A stretch of DNA of 64,000 nt. Origin: an uncultured Clostridia bacterium (GTDB lineage: Bacteria; Bacillota; Clostridia; TANB77; CAG-508). The stretch covers positions 62,001-126,000 of the forward strand of contig CAKOTF010000002.1 of the NCBI GenBank assembly GCA_934120045.1, written 5' to 3'. Below the pieces are notes generated by a model. The model made no database searches. It was not told the DNA's origin and saw only the letters and a list, made by a program, of their open reading frames with translations. Made by a program: the position numbers and the translations under genes. Shown here one piece after another: positions 1-8,447 of the stretch. Numbering within the stretch: position 1 is the first letter of the stretch; each line of letters opens with the position of its first letter.

Positions 1-658
1 AACATATTATAATTATGCAACTATATATAGCTGCCATTTTAGGTCCTCCAAATAGTTTACGATATTTATATAAATGTTCAAGAATAAACATTCTAGCCAT
101 TACATACTCTAAAATAGCAATTGAAACTCTTTTTAATCTACTCATTTTATTTTTTAATAACAATAATATTAAAAAACCACCAAACCAAACAATTGCTTCT
201 AAAAGTTGAATTGGAAAATATACTCTTTTATATCCTAATGCAACTGTATAAGGCAAAATCTTTTCTGGTAATGCTATTCCTACACAACATCCTCTTATAA
301 AGCATTCAATTTTTCCAACTGTAGCACTTAAAAATATAGATTCCATCATCGTATCAATAAGTTCTTCTTTATATTTTGCAAAGATCTTTACTGATACAAT
401 CATTCCGAGCATACCACCTATAAGAACTCCTGAAATCTTAAAATTAGTTAGTTTTAATAAGAATAGACCTTGTATATCTTGACATCCTCCATTTATAAAC
501 CATATTATTCTAGCAATAAGTGTTCCAAGAATTATTGCTATTACAGTACTGCTTATTGATACTGATATTTTTTTTGTTCTTTTATATGTCATTAAGATAT
601 TATATATAATTGCTATACTATATGCAAATACTCTTTTTTCTGCGAGAATTTCTATCAT
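1..658 (-). CDS. Lgt-family (prolipoprotein diacylglyceryl transferase-like) membrane protein, partial at window edge
   Basis: The frame is open from an ATG at 658 to the window edge (219 residues) with a strong AAGGAG site just upstream. The protein is hydrophobic with several membrane segments. Residues 115-127 (GKIECFIRGCCVG) align with the Lgt signature GRxGNFxNGExxG, residues 148-155 (FPIQLLEA) with the Lgt YPxQLYEA motif, and the R189 region with the C-terminal ARxxIE(F/H) segment. Family knowledge: Lgt moves diacylglycerol from phosphatidylglycerol to a lipobox cysteine. This copy differs at signature residues (K for R, CC for NGE), so it is a paralogue, not the housekeeping enzyme. 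It lies 36 bases downstream of a surface protein ending in poly-glycine and cysteine, which may be its substrate (inference). The C-terminus lies outside the window. Confidence 0.75.
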   Translation of the reverse strand, partial: MIEILAEKRVFAYSIAIIYNILMTYKRTKKISVSISSTVIAIILGTLIARIIWFINGGCQDIQGLFLLKLTNFKISGVLIGGMLGMIVSVKIFAKYKEELIDTMMESIFLSATVGKIECFIRGCCVGIALPEKILPYTVALGYKRVYFPIQLLEAIVWFGGFLILLLLKNKMSRLKRVSIAILEYVMARMFILEHLYKYRKLFGGPKMAAIYSCIIIIC

Positions 659-694
659 TTTCTTCTCCTTATAGTTGTTTTTCGTGTTGTGGTA

Positions 695-2470
695 TTAGCA
701 GCCACCGCCGCCACCGCCTCCACCGCCACCACTTGATGAATCAGATTTATATTCTGCTTTTAAGGTAATATCATTTGCTGGCATTGTATATGTTGAACCT
801 GCTTCATATCCAGTTTCATTATTATAATTCCATCCAATAAATGTTACTCCATCTTTGGTTGCAGTTGGTAAAGTATATGTTTCACCTTCTCCTAATTCAT
901 ATGATGTTGGTGTTACTGATCCACCATTCGGATCAAATGTAAGAGTATATAATTTTACAATATTTATTGTACACGAAGCTTTTGCATTATTACTAGAACT
1001 TTGTGCCGTAATAGTAACTCTTCCTTTATTTTTTATTGTTACTAATCCATTATTATCAACTGTTGCTATGTCATTATTACTACTTGTCCAATAAATCTTT
1101 TCAGTAGCTGAATTTGGAGTATGACTTTCTGTTAATTTTACTGTTTTACCACTTATCTCGCGTTGTCTTATATTAACACTATTTTGGCTCAAAGTAATAT
1201 TTTGAATAGATGTCTCAACATATATTACACATGATGCTTCTTTGCCATTTGCTGTTTTAGCTGTTATTACTGCTTGTCCGTTAGATACAGCTGTTACATT
1301 TCCATTTGAATCAACACTAGCAATTCTATCATTACTACTTGTCCAGGTTAAATCTCTATTAAATGTTGAAGTAATTGGATCATATGATACATTTAATTGA
1401 ACATTTTTTGATTTATTTATACCAGTTGTATCCAAAAATGCATTATCTTTATCTAATGATATAGCTACTGGTGAAGTTCCTACAGTTATTTTACATGTTG
1501 CTGTTTTTTCATTTTCTGTTTTTACTGTTATTACTGCTTCTCCATTTGATATACCTGTAACAAAACCTTTTGAGTCAACTGTTGCTACAGCTTCATTATC
1601 ACTTGACCATGTTATTCCAGTATTATGGTTAGATGTTTGAGGTAATATTGTTGTTTCTAATTGAACTGTAGTTGGACCTTCTGTTAAGTCAAAAACTTGT
1701 TCTTGATAATTAAGCTCTATAGCTTTTGGATCCTGATATACTGTTATATATGCTGTTGCATTTTTTCCTTTTTCAGTTACTACTTTTACTTTTGTTTTTC
1801 CTATACTTTTTGATGTCATATAAAATTTTCCATCATCTGTTAATTCAACTTTTCCATTTGAATTTCTTTTTAGTTCTGCAATGTTTTCATTATCACATGA
1901 TACACTTTTTATCCTAGCATTTGTGAACACTTGAAAGTAAAAATCTTCTTCATTATTTATTATTTTTTCAGTTGGAAGAATTTTTACACCATCAATATTT
2001 TCAATAACACTATTTAAATCCTCTTCTGAATAAACATTACCATTTTGGTCAACAAGATATCTATTTTCTGAATTAGTAAATTTAACAATAATTAATCCAT
2101 CAGTTATAACCTCTTCTAAGTCTGTTGAATATGTCTCACCCTTTCCAAGTACTGAAAATTCAAATTGTTTCCCTTGATTTGATTTTTTTCCTATATATTC
2201 TTTTAACTTTTGTGATAATTTTTCTTTATCTTCACTATTTTGTCCTATTATGCCTGCTTTGTTGTCTTCTTCTCCAATAAGTTGTGCAGCAGCCCATTCT
2301 ACTGCTTCTTTTTCTTCACTCTTATCTTTTTCTGCTTTTGAATTTGTAGCTTTATTTATAACACCATCTTCTGATACTAAACTAGAAATTGAAACACCTG
2401 TTATAATCAGCAAAACAACTATTGTTATAATAAGAGCAATCATTGTTATTCCTTTTTCTTTTGAATTCAT
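695..2470 (-). CDS. Surface protein: prepilin-like N-terminus, three BIG2 domains, InlB-type repeat, poly-Gly-Cys C-terminus
   Basis: 591 residues. The N-terminus (KGITMIALIITIVVLL, about 6-21) is the prepilin-like signal often seen in Clostridial BIG2 proteins, followed by one membrane helix and a charged stretch. Roughly residues 248-330, 331-415 and 416-500 are bacterial Ig-like group 2 repeats, each with a WSS.N...A.VD..G.VT core. About 507-575 is a Listeria-Bacteroides (InlB B) repeat with FDPNGG and YTMPAND. The tail is S578-S580, G581-G590 and a terminal C591. The ten glycine codons are GGC/GGT/GGA, giving a GC-rich patch that stands out in this AT-rich DNA. The only cysteine at the very end, before a gene for an Lgt-like enzyme, suggests C-terminal lipidation or another thiol-based anchoring (inference). 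No LPXTG motif is present. Confidence 0.85.
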   Translation of the reverse strand: MNSKEKGITMIALIITIVVLLIITGVSISSLVSEDGVINKATNSKAEKDKSEEKEAVEWAAAQLIGEEDNKAGIIGQNSEDKEKLSQKLKEYIGKKSNQGKQFEFSVLGKGETYSTDLEEVITDGLIIVKFTNSENRYLVDQNGNVYSEEDLNSVIENIDGVKILPTEKIINNEEDFYFQVFTNARIKSVSCDNENIAELKRNSNGKVELTDDGKFYMTSKSIGKTKVKVVTEKGKNATAYITVYQDPKAIELNYQEQVFDLTEGPTTVQLETTILPQTSNHNTGITWSSDNEAVATVDSKGFVTGISNGEAVITVKTENEKTATCKITVGTSPVAISLDKDNAFLDTTGINKSKNVQLNVSYDPITSTFNRDLTWTSSNDRIASVDSNGNVTAVSNGQAVITAKTANGKEASCVIYVETSIQNITLSQNSVNIRQREISGKTVKLTESHTPNSATEKIYWTSSNNDIATVDNNGLVTIKNKGRVTITAQSSSNNAKASCTINIVKLYTLTFDPNGGSVTPTSYELGEGETYTLPTATKDGVTFIGWNYNNETGYEAGSTYTMPANDITLKAEYKSDSSSGGGGGGGGGGC

Positions 2471-2546
2471 CTTACTTCTCCTTTGTTATTTATTTAATTT
2501 AAAATTATTATAACAAACACACAAAAAAAAGTAAATACATTTTTTT

Positions 2547-2834
2547 CTATCCAACTAATTTTTTTTGTAAAATTACTTTTATTTTTATTTCATTATTTCT
2601 TGAAAATACAATTCCTTTTTTCTTTGCAATTTTTATTAAATAATCAAGTTTTGATTGATTTGCTTTTATTTGATAAATATAATAATCAATCATATCATCT
2701 TCTGCATATTCAAAATTATTTCTAGCATTTTTTAATTTTTCTCTTGTTTCCATTATATTTTGAAGTAATTCAACTTCTTTTTCAATATTAGATTTTCCTT
2801 TTATCATTTTATTTAATAAATATTCTTCTTCCAT
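2547..2834 (-). CDS. DUF2508 (YaaL-like) family small protein
   Basis: 95 residues from the ATG at 2834, chosen because GGAGG stands seven bases upstream; a longer reading from 2891 lacks such a site. The middle (REKLKNARNNFEYAEDDMID, then YYIYQIKANQSKLDYLIKIA) fits the DUF2508 pattern of helical small proteins from spore-forming Firmicutes. In relatives this family often sits between recR and the sigma-K checkpoint gene bofA; that context is not seen here. Function is unknown. It is divergent from serS. Confidence 0.65.
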   Translation of the reverse strand: MEEEYLLNKMIKGKSNIEKEVELLQNIMETREKLKNARNNFEYAEDDMIDYYIYQIKANQSKLDYLIKIAKKKGIVFSRNNEIKIKVILQKKLVG

Positions 2835-2897
2835 ATCCACCTCCAAAATAATTTTATTAATTATTTTTCCTATTATGCACAAATTAAACAAATTTTA

Positions 2898-2926
2898 TTG
2901 AATTTTCCATAATTTTATTGTATAAT
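2898..2926 (+). promoter_or_regulatory. Predicted sigma-A promoter of serS
   Basis: TTGAAT at 2898-2903 and TATAAT at 2921-2926, separated by 17 bases, about 50 bases before the serS start. No T-box leader fits in the short space available. Confidence 0.65.
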
Positions 2927-2979
2927 TGGTAAAGTATTGCCTCTAATTGAGGAATTTAATAAAGAAAGGGATATACGTT

Positions 2980-4266
2980 ATGATAGATATTAAATTAATA
3001 AGAGAAAATCCAGAATTAGTAAAAGAAAATATTAAAAAGAAGTTTCAAGACCACAAACTTATTTTAGTTGATGAAGTCTTAGAACTAGATAAAAAAAATA
3101 GAGAAGCAAAATTAAATGGTGATAACCTTCGTTCTGAAAGAAAAAGATTAAGTGATGAAATTGGAAAACTTATGAAAGCTGGTCAGAAGGAAGAAGCTGG
3201 TAAAATTCGTCAAGAAGTTCAAAGTGTAAATTCTGCAATTGAAGAAAATGAAGAACTTGAAGAAAAATATACAGAAGAAATAAGAAATAGAATGATGAAA
3301 ATACCTAATATCATTGATGATTCTGTTCCAATCGGAAAAGATGATAGTGAAAACGTTGAAGTTGAAAGATTCGGAGAGCCAATTGTTCCATCTTATGAAA
3401 TCCCTCATCATGCTGATATAATAGCAAAGTTTGATGGATTAGACAAAGAAAGTGCTGGTCGTACAAGTGGTGTTGGTTTCTATTACTTAATTGGTGATAT
3501 AGCACGTTTACATGAAGCTATGCTTGCATATGCTCGTGATTTTATGATTAATCATGGTTTCACATATTGTATTCCACCATTTATGATTAGAAGTAGTGTT
3601 GTTAATGGTGTTATGTCTTTTGATGAAATGGAAGCTATGATGTACAAAATCGAAGGTGAAGACTTATATTTAATTGGTACATCTGAACATAGTATGATTG
3701 GAAGATTTAAGGAACAAATTGTTGATGAATCTCAATTACCTCTTACTTTAACTTCATATTCTCCATGTTTTAGAAAAGAAATTGGATCACATGGTCTTGA
3801 AGAAAGAGGATTATATAGAGTTCATCAATTCGAAAAACAAGAAATGATTGTTCTTTGTAAACCAGAAGAATCTATGGATTGGTATAATAAAATGTGGAAA
3901 ATGTCTGTTGAATTATTTAGAAGCTTAGATATTCCAGTAAGACAACTTGATTGTTGTAGTGGTGATATGGCAGATTTAAAAGTTAAATCTTGTGATATCG
4001 AAGCTTGGAGCCCACGTCAACAAAAATATTTTGAAGTATGTTCTTGTTCTACTTTAGGAGATGCACAAGCAAGACGTCTAAATATTAGATATAAGACAAA
4101 AGATGGAAATAAATTTGTTCATACTTTAAATAATACTGTTTTAGCTACACCTAGAGCTTTAATTGCTTTAATTGAATGTAATTATAATGAAGATGGAAGT
4201 ATTACTGTTCCTAAAGTTTTACAACCATATATGGGTGGAAAAGAAAAATTAATTCCAACAAAATAA
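2980..4266 (+). CDS. serS: Seryl-tRNA synthetase
   Basis: Charges tRNA-Ser with serine in the cytoplasm. 428 residues from the ATG at 2980, which follows an AGAAAGGG site and begins with the family-typical MIDIKLIRENPE; a TTG-initiated longer form from 2947 is less likely. An N-terminal coiled-coil arm (about 30-105) is followed by the class II core with motif 2 (FRKEIGSHGLEERGLYRVHQ) and motif 3 (NNTVLATPRALIALIE). It stands alone, with its own promoter and a terminator directly after it. Confidence 0.95.
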   Translation: MIDIKLIRENPELVKENIKKKFQDHKLILVDEVLELDKKNREAKLNGDNLRSERKRLSDEIGKLMKAGQKEEAGKIRQEVQSVNSAIEENEELEEKYTEEIRNRMMKIPNIIDDSVPIGKDDSENVEVERFGEPIVPSYEIPHHADIIAKFDGLDKESAGRTSGVGFYYLIGDIARLHEAMLAYARDFMINHGFTYCIPPFMIRSSVVNGVMSFDEMEAMMYKIEGEDLYLIGTSEHSMIGRFKEQIVDESQLPLTLTSYSPCFRKEIGSHGLEERGLYRVHQFEKQEMIVLCKPEESMDWYNKMWKMSVELFRSLDIPVRQLDCCSGDMADLKVKSCDIEAWSPRQQKYFEVCSCSTLGDAQARRLNIRYKTKDGNKFVHTLNNTVLATPRALIALIECNYNEDGSITVPKVLQPYMGGKEKLIPTK

Positions 4267-4274
4267 GCTAAAAA

Positions 4275-4309
4275 ATGTTCACATTAAGTTGTGAGCATTT
4301 TTCTTTTTA
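4275..4309 (+). terminator. Rho-independent terminator of serS
   Basis: ATGTTCAC pairs with GTGAGCAT (4275-4298, one G-U pair) and is followed by a T-rich run. Confidence 0.8.
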
Positions 4310-4371
4310 ATATTGTATAAATTTTTTCATTATGATATATTAATTACAATAATAGTACAAAGGAGACTCAA

Positions 4372-5523
4372 ATGAAAAAAACAAGATTAACAAAATCTAA
4401 TCCATTTAAAAATTTTATATTAACTCCAATATTAATTATTATATATATAGGAATGTTTTATTTAACATATTTATGTATAAGAGATTATTATGGATATACA
4501 AATCTTTTTTGGGGAATAAAATATCTTGCATATGCCTTTTGGTTATTAAATATTTTACATCTTATTGGATTTCTACTTGCAAAATTTCAAGTATTACGTC
4601 AAAAATTTTGGGAACATATCACAAATCCTTATACATATTTCAGAGAACTTCCTTCTGACTTTGGTGTTGGTGTAACCTCTATACTTTTTGATTCTACAAT
4701 AGAAAATAATAAAGATATTATAGCAGTATTATTAGATTTATGTGCAAAAAAATATATAACTTTATCAAAACAAAATGATAAATATATTATTTCTGTTCTA
4801 AAAAAACCTGATACATATCTATTATATAATGAAAGATATATTTTAAGTTCAATAATAAATAATAACCTAAAAAATTTAGATTATAATGTATGGTATAATC
4901 ATTGTTTAAATGATGGAATTAATCTAAATCTTTTCTCATACAAAAAAAGAGAAAATTATTTTGAAAGGTTATTTAAAATATCTGATAGAAGTACATTTAT
5001 AACAATATTTATTATTTGTCTATCTATGGGATTTATTGCTGCAATTTTAGTCGTTATATCATCATTAACAAACACTTCTAACATTACAAATTGGCAACCA
5101 ATTATTATTTCATTATTAAAATTTACTGCATTGTTTACATCTATTTTATATATTTTAACTTTTATTATATATATGGTATTTAGATTAATTTTTGAATTTA
5201 TTACTTTTATAATTAGATTATACTTAAATGCAATTAGTTCATCATATAATAAAGTTTTAAATAACACTTTACACAAAACAACTAAAGGAATTAGTGAATA
5301 TCAAAAATTATATTCTTTTAGAGCTTTTCTAAAAGATTTTGGAAACTTTGCTGATAAATATCCTGAAGAAATTGTACTGTGGGATAGATATTTATCATAT
5401 GCACAAGTATTTGGATTAACAAAAGAAATAATGAAAACTGGATATTCAAAATTAGTAAAAAATTCATCTTTTCAAATTGATGATATTAACAATATAACTT
5501 TAGATAATATAGAAATTAAATAG
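4372..5523 (+). CDS. DUF2207-like predicted membrane protein
   Basis: 383 residues. Two membrane segments near the N-terminus (about 14-36 and 48-70), a soluble middle part with RELPSDFGVGVTSILFD and a winged-helix-like segment ending KKYITLS, two more membrane segments (about 210-237 and 243-275), and a conserved C-terminal stretch with EYQKLYSFRAFLKDF and EEIVLWDRYLSYAQVFG. These are hallmarks of the C-terminal half of DUF2207 proteins. The usual N-terminal extracytoplasmic beta domain is absent, so this is a short form. Function unknown. It has an AGGAG site and is bracketed by terminators, so it is probably monocistronic. Confidence 0.7.
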   Translation: MKKTRLTKSNPFKNFILTPILIIIYIGMFYLTYLCIRDYYGYTNLFWGIKYLAYAFWLLNILHLIGFLLAKFQVLRQKFWEHITNPYTYFRELPSDFGVGVTSILFDSTIENNKDIIAVLLDLCAKKYITLSKQNDKYIISVLKKPDTYLLYNERYILSSIINNNLKNLDYNVWYNHCLNDGINLNLFSYKKRENYFERLFKISDRSTFITIFIICLSMGFIAAILVVISSLTNTSNITNWQPIIISLLKFTALFTSILYILTFIIYMVFRLIFEFITFIIRLYLNAISSSYNKVLNNTLHKTTKGISEYQKLYSFRAFLKDFGNFADKYPEEIVLWDRYLSYAQVFGLTKEIMKTGYSKLVKNSSFQIDDINNITLDNIEIK

Positions 5524-5531
5524 TAAAAAAG

Positions 5532-5570
5532 AACTTGATAAAAATAAATCTATTTTTATCAAGTTTTTTT
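5532..5570. terminator. Bidirectional terminator
   Basis: A perfect 15-bp stem (5532-5546 with 5551-5565), four-base loop, T-run on the right and A-run on the left. It can end the plus-strand gene at 5523 and the minus-strand gene ending at 5623. Confidence 0.9.
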
Positions 5571-5622
5571 GTTGTTAACTTTTTGTATATTCTCTTATAT
5601 TGTAATATATTTTTAAACTTTA

Positions 5623-6153
5623 TTATTTCCATAAATCTTCATTAATAAATCTAGTTAAAGCCATTATAAATGCATTTCTAGTTAAATCAATTCTTGTTAC
5701 TTCATCTTTAGTCAAAAAACTAATTCCGCCTTTTCCCTTTCCTAATTCTTTACCTTTAAATATTCTATCCATAACTTTTCCAAGTTCTGTTTCTTTTATC
5801 TCATCTATATATTTATCTGGAATTGGAAATCCTTGACTTGTCCCAAAACTTTGAAAACCATTCCTATCTTCTATAATAACTGCATTTATATCTATCCACT
5901 CTCCTAAAGAATTAGTTATTCCCGCTTCACTTGATACATAAAAATCAACTTGTATATTATTTTCAATCGCATATTTTTTTAAATTTTTTACTCTATTTTT
6001 TGCACCTTGTAATATTTCTTCATTAAATGGTTGGTTTCCAACTTCTGATTCTACAGATATTCCTTCTATTTCAACACTATCAAAATATTTTTCAAATGCT
6101 TGTCTTGCACCTTCTATTTTTCCAGGATTTTTGGTTCCCATCAATATTTTCAT
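5623..6153 (-). CDS. yjjX: Inosine/xanthosine triphosphatase, YjjX/DUF84 family
   Basis: 176 residues. Removes damaged purine nucleotides by hydrolysing ITP and XTP (family knowledge). It starts with MKILMGTKNPGKIEG, the YjjX substrate loop, and carries VESEVGNQPF, a SSEAGIT motif and a GKGKGGISFLTKDEVTR segment typical of the family. Last gene of a small minus-strand set with an HAD nucleotidase and a nucleoside deoxyribosyltransferase-like gene, which together look like nucleotide-pool maintenance. Confidence 0.85.
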   Translation of the reverse strand: MKILMGTKNPGKIEGARQAFEKYFDSVEIEGISVESEVGNQPFNEEILQGAKNRVKNLKKYAIENNIQVDFYVSSEAGITNSLGEWIDINAVIIEDRNGFQSFGTSQGFPIPDKYIDEIKETELGKVMDRIFKGKELGKGKGGISFLTKDEVTRIDLTRNAFIMALTRFINEDLWK

Positions 6154-6170
6154 TTATTTATTCTCCTTTA

Positions 6171-6755
6171 TTATAAAAATTTTTTCATACACTTTATGTG
6201 TCTATAAATCTCTCCCCAATTATTAACTTCTTTAATATAGTTATTTTCTTTTAATTTCATTAAATTTGTGTCTCTAAAATATAGTGTTTTTATTTTATTA
6301 TCTGACAATTTTTTTATAATTCTCCAATCATCATCAATCATAATATCTATATTTTCATTTTGGCAAACCTGTAATTTATCTTCAACTTTCCAATAATATT
6401 TATCAAATTTAATATTATTTTCATCTAATAATCTTATTGCATCATCTTTCATTTCTTCTAAAAATCCACCTCTTGCAGTAATTACTACAAATTCATGTCC
6501 ATGTTTTTTTAACAAATTATATACGCCAATAAATCCTGACATTAAATTACTTTCTTTTGAAACTGTCAAGAAATATTTTTTTATAAACTCCTCTTCTTGT
6601 TTATCTGTCCAATTATATCTAGCCTGGAATTTAGGTTCCTCTTTATTTACCAAATTATTTTCTTTCAAAAAATCTATATCAAAAATTTCTTCATAAGTTC
6701 TAAATGTAGTTTCACTATCTATTACAACTCCATCTAAATCTATTCCTATTTTCAT
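6171..6755 (-). CDS. HAD-superfamily 5'-nucleotidase-like hydrolase (NT5C/YqfW type)
   Basis: 194 residues from the ATG at 6755, placed behind GGAGAG; an upstream ATG at 6782 would add nine residues. HAD motif I is DLDGVVIDSE near the start, motif II is VITARGG with the conserved threonine, and motif IV is DIMIDDDW. This spacing matches the 5'(3')-deoxyribonucleotidase-like HAD proteins that dephosphorylate nucleotides. Exact substrate is not visible. Starts 15 bases upstream of the yjjX-like gene region and shares its direction. Confidence 0.7.
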   Translation of the reverse strand: MKIGIDLDGVVIDSETTFRTYEEIFDIDFLKENNLVNKEEPKFQARYNWTDKQEEEFIKKYFLTVSKESNLMSGFIGVYNLLKKHGHEFVVITARGGFLEEMKDDAIRLLDENNIKFDKYYWKVEDKLQVCQNENIDIMIDDDWRIIKKLSDNKIKTLYFRDTNLMKLKENNYIKEVNNWGEIYRHIKCMKKFL

Positions 6756-6803
6756 TACTCTCTCCATTCTTATAAAATTCAATACTTATTCTACATATCA
6801 TTT

Positions 6804-7238
6804 TTATTTATATGACTTAAGAAAATCTTCTAATTCATTTTCATTTTCAAATATTGACTCAAAAATATTATATAAAGTATCTGTTGCTTCATATTCCCCT
6901 ATAGCATAACACTTTTTTCCTAAACCATATGCAATTCTAGACTCGATATGTGCCGCCTTGCCTGCAGGCAATACCAATAATAAATTTTTGGAATTTTTTT
7001 CTCCTTCTAAATCTTTCTCAAACAAATTTAGTACAATGTCACTTTTTAGCCCAAGTGATTCAAATTCTCTTTGATTTTCTTCTGGAGTTTGATTTGGATT
7101 ACCATATCCCCAATCATCTTCATTTTTTAAGAAACAATAATATGAAATGTTATACTTATCAAATAAATCACATATTTTCAATATATTTTCTTTGTTTCTA
7201 GCTCGTCCTGCAATAAAAAACTCATATTTATTGTTCAT
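6804..7238 (-). CDS. Nucleoside 2-deoxyribosyltransferase-like protein
   Basis: About 144 residues. The start at 7238 is favoured because AAAGG lies nine bases upstream; the alternative ATG at 7247 abuts that site. FFIAGRARNKENI at the N-terminus and LPAGKAAHIESRIAYGLGKKCYAIG toward the C-terminus match the nucleoside 2-deoxyribosyltransferase fold, where an AG.G..E.G.A.A.GK segment carries the catalytic glutamate. The family exchanges bases on deoxynucleosides or hydrolyses nucleotides; which of these applies here is not determined. Neighbours are other nucleotide enzymes. Confidence 0.65.
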   Translation of the reverse strand: MNNKYEFFIAGRARNKENILKICDLFDKYNISYYCFLKNEDDWGYGNPNQTPEENQREFESLGLKSDIVLNLFEKDLEGEKNSKNLLLVLPAGKAAHIESRIAYGLGKKCYAIGEYEATDTLYNIFESIFENENELEDFLKSYK

Positions 7239-7289
7239 TTTCTTCATCCTTTCAAATAATATTCAATTAGCAAATACTCTTAACTAATT

Positions 7290-8423
7290 TTATTTTTCAA
7301 TATTTTTTCGGTCTAATACTCTTACACACTCAACATGTGATGTAAAAGGAAACATATCAACAGGTTGAACAACTTTAATATCATAATCCTTTTCAAGTAA
7401 AAGCAAATTATCAACTAAAGTATCAGGATTACAGCTAATATAAACAAGCTTTTTTGGTTTTACTTTAAGAATTGTCTTAATTGTTTTACCGTCTAATCCG
7501 CTTCTAGGTGGATCAACAAAAATCACATCTGCTTTTTCTTTACTACATAGTTTAGGTAACAATTCTTCAACTTTTCCGTCCATAAAAGAAGCATTTGTAA
7601 TATTATTCATTCGAGCATTTGCTCTTGCATCAATCACAGCATCTTTTACGATTTCTATTCCATAAACCTTTTTGACCTTTTTTGCAACACTTAAAGAAAT
7701 CGTACCAATTCCAGAATATAAATCATAAACAACTTCATTTCCTGTAAGCTTAGCAAAATCAATTGCTGTATCATATAGCTTTTTCATTTGAATAGGATTT
7801 ACTTGATAAAAAGATAAAGGTGAAATTTTTATTTTTAATTCTCCAAGCTTGTCCATTATAAAATCTGTTCCATACATTTTAAAATTTTTATTTCCTAATA
7901 TTGCATTAGTTTCTCTTATATTAATATTTTGAATAATAGATTTTATCTCTTTAAACTTTGTTGTTAGATCTTTTATAATCTCTTGCTTTTTATACATTTT
8001 TCCATCTGTAGTAACAAATATAACCATTACCTCATCAGTAAAAAATCCATATCTAATTACTACATGTCTTAAAAACCCTTTTCCTGTATCTTCATTATAA
8101 ATACTAATATGATATTTTTTTACAAGTTCAAATATGTAATCTGCAACTTGATTTATTTTTTCATTTTGTATTGCACATTTTGCATATACAATTTTATGAG
8201 TTCCTTCTTCAAAGAATCCCATTTTTCCATTCTTAAAAGCATATTTTCCTTTATTTCTATAATTGTATGGATTTTCCATTCCTATACAATAATTTACTTT
8301 CACATTTTGCTTTAACTTTTTTAATTGTTTTTCTACATATTCTGTTTTTGTTTTCAATTGTTGTGCATATTGAATTTTCCCATATACACAACCTCCACAT
8401 TTTTCTTGAATTTCGCAATTCAT
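7290..8423 (-). CDS. 23S rRNA (uracil-5-)-methyltransferase, RumA/RlmCD family
   Basis: 377 residues. SAM-dependent m5U methyltransferase of 23S rRNA (family knowledge). N-terminal cysteines C3, C9 and C12, with a further cysteine near AKCAIQ, form the iron-sulfur site. The C-terminal half has the SAM site (VYDLYSGIGTISLS), the catalytic FVDPPRSGLDGK and the nucleophile in YISCNPDTL. Shorter than many relatives because there is no N-terminal TRAM domain. Monocistronic or first of the small set downstream. Confidence 0.88.
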   Translation of the reverse strand: MNCEIQEKCGGCVYGKIQYAQQLKTKTEYVEKQLKKLKQNVKVNYCIGMENPYNYRNKGKYAFKNGKMGFFEEGTHKIVYAKCAIQNEKINQVADYIFELVKKYHISIYNEDTGKGFLRHVVIRYGFFTDEVMVIFVTTDGKMYKKQEIIKDLTTKFKEIKSIIQNINIRETNAILGNKNFKMYGTDFIMDKLGELKIKISPLSFYQVNPIQMKKLYDTAIDFAKLTGNEVVYDLYSGIGTISLSVAKKVKKVYGIEIVKDAVIDARANARMNNITNASFMDGKVEELLPKLCSKEKADVIFVDPPRSGLDGKTIKTILKVKPKKLVYISCNPDTLVDNLLLLEKDYDIKVVQPVDMFPFTSHVECVRVLDRKNIEK

Positions 8424-8447
8424 TTTCTCACATCCTATATATATTGT

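Noticed and set aside
855..1094. Plus-strand frame opposite the BIG2 surface protein
   Set aside because: Shadow of repeated Ig-like coding sequence; no site and no family.
695..2470. LPXTG or other known sorting signal in the BIG2 protein
   Set aside because: The C-terminus has neither LPXTG, hydrophobic helix nor basic tail; it ends in poly-Gly-Cys.
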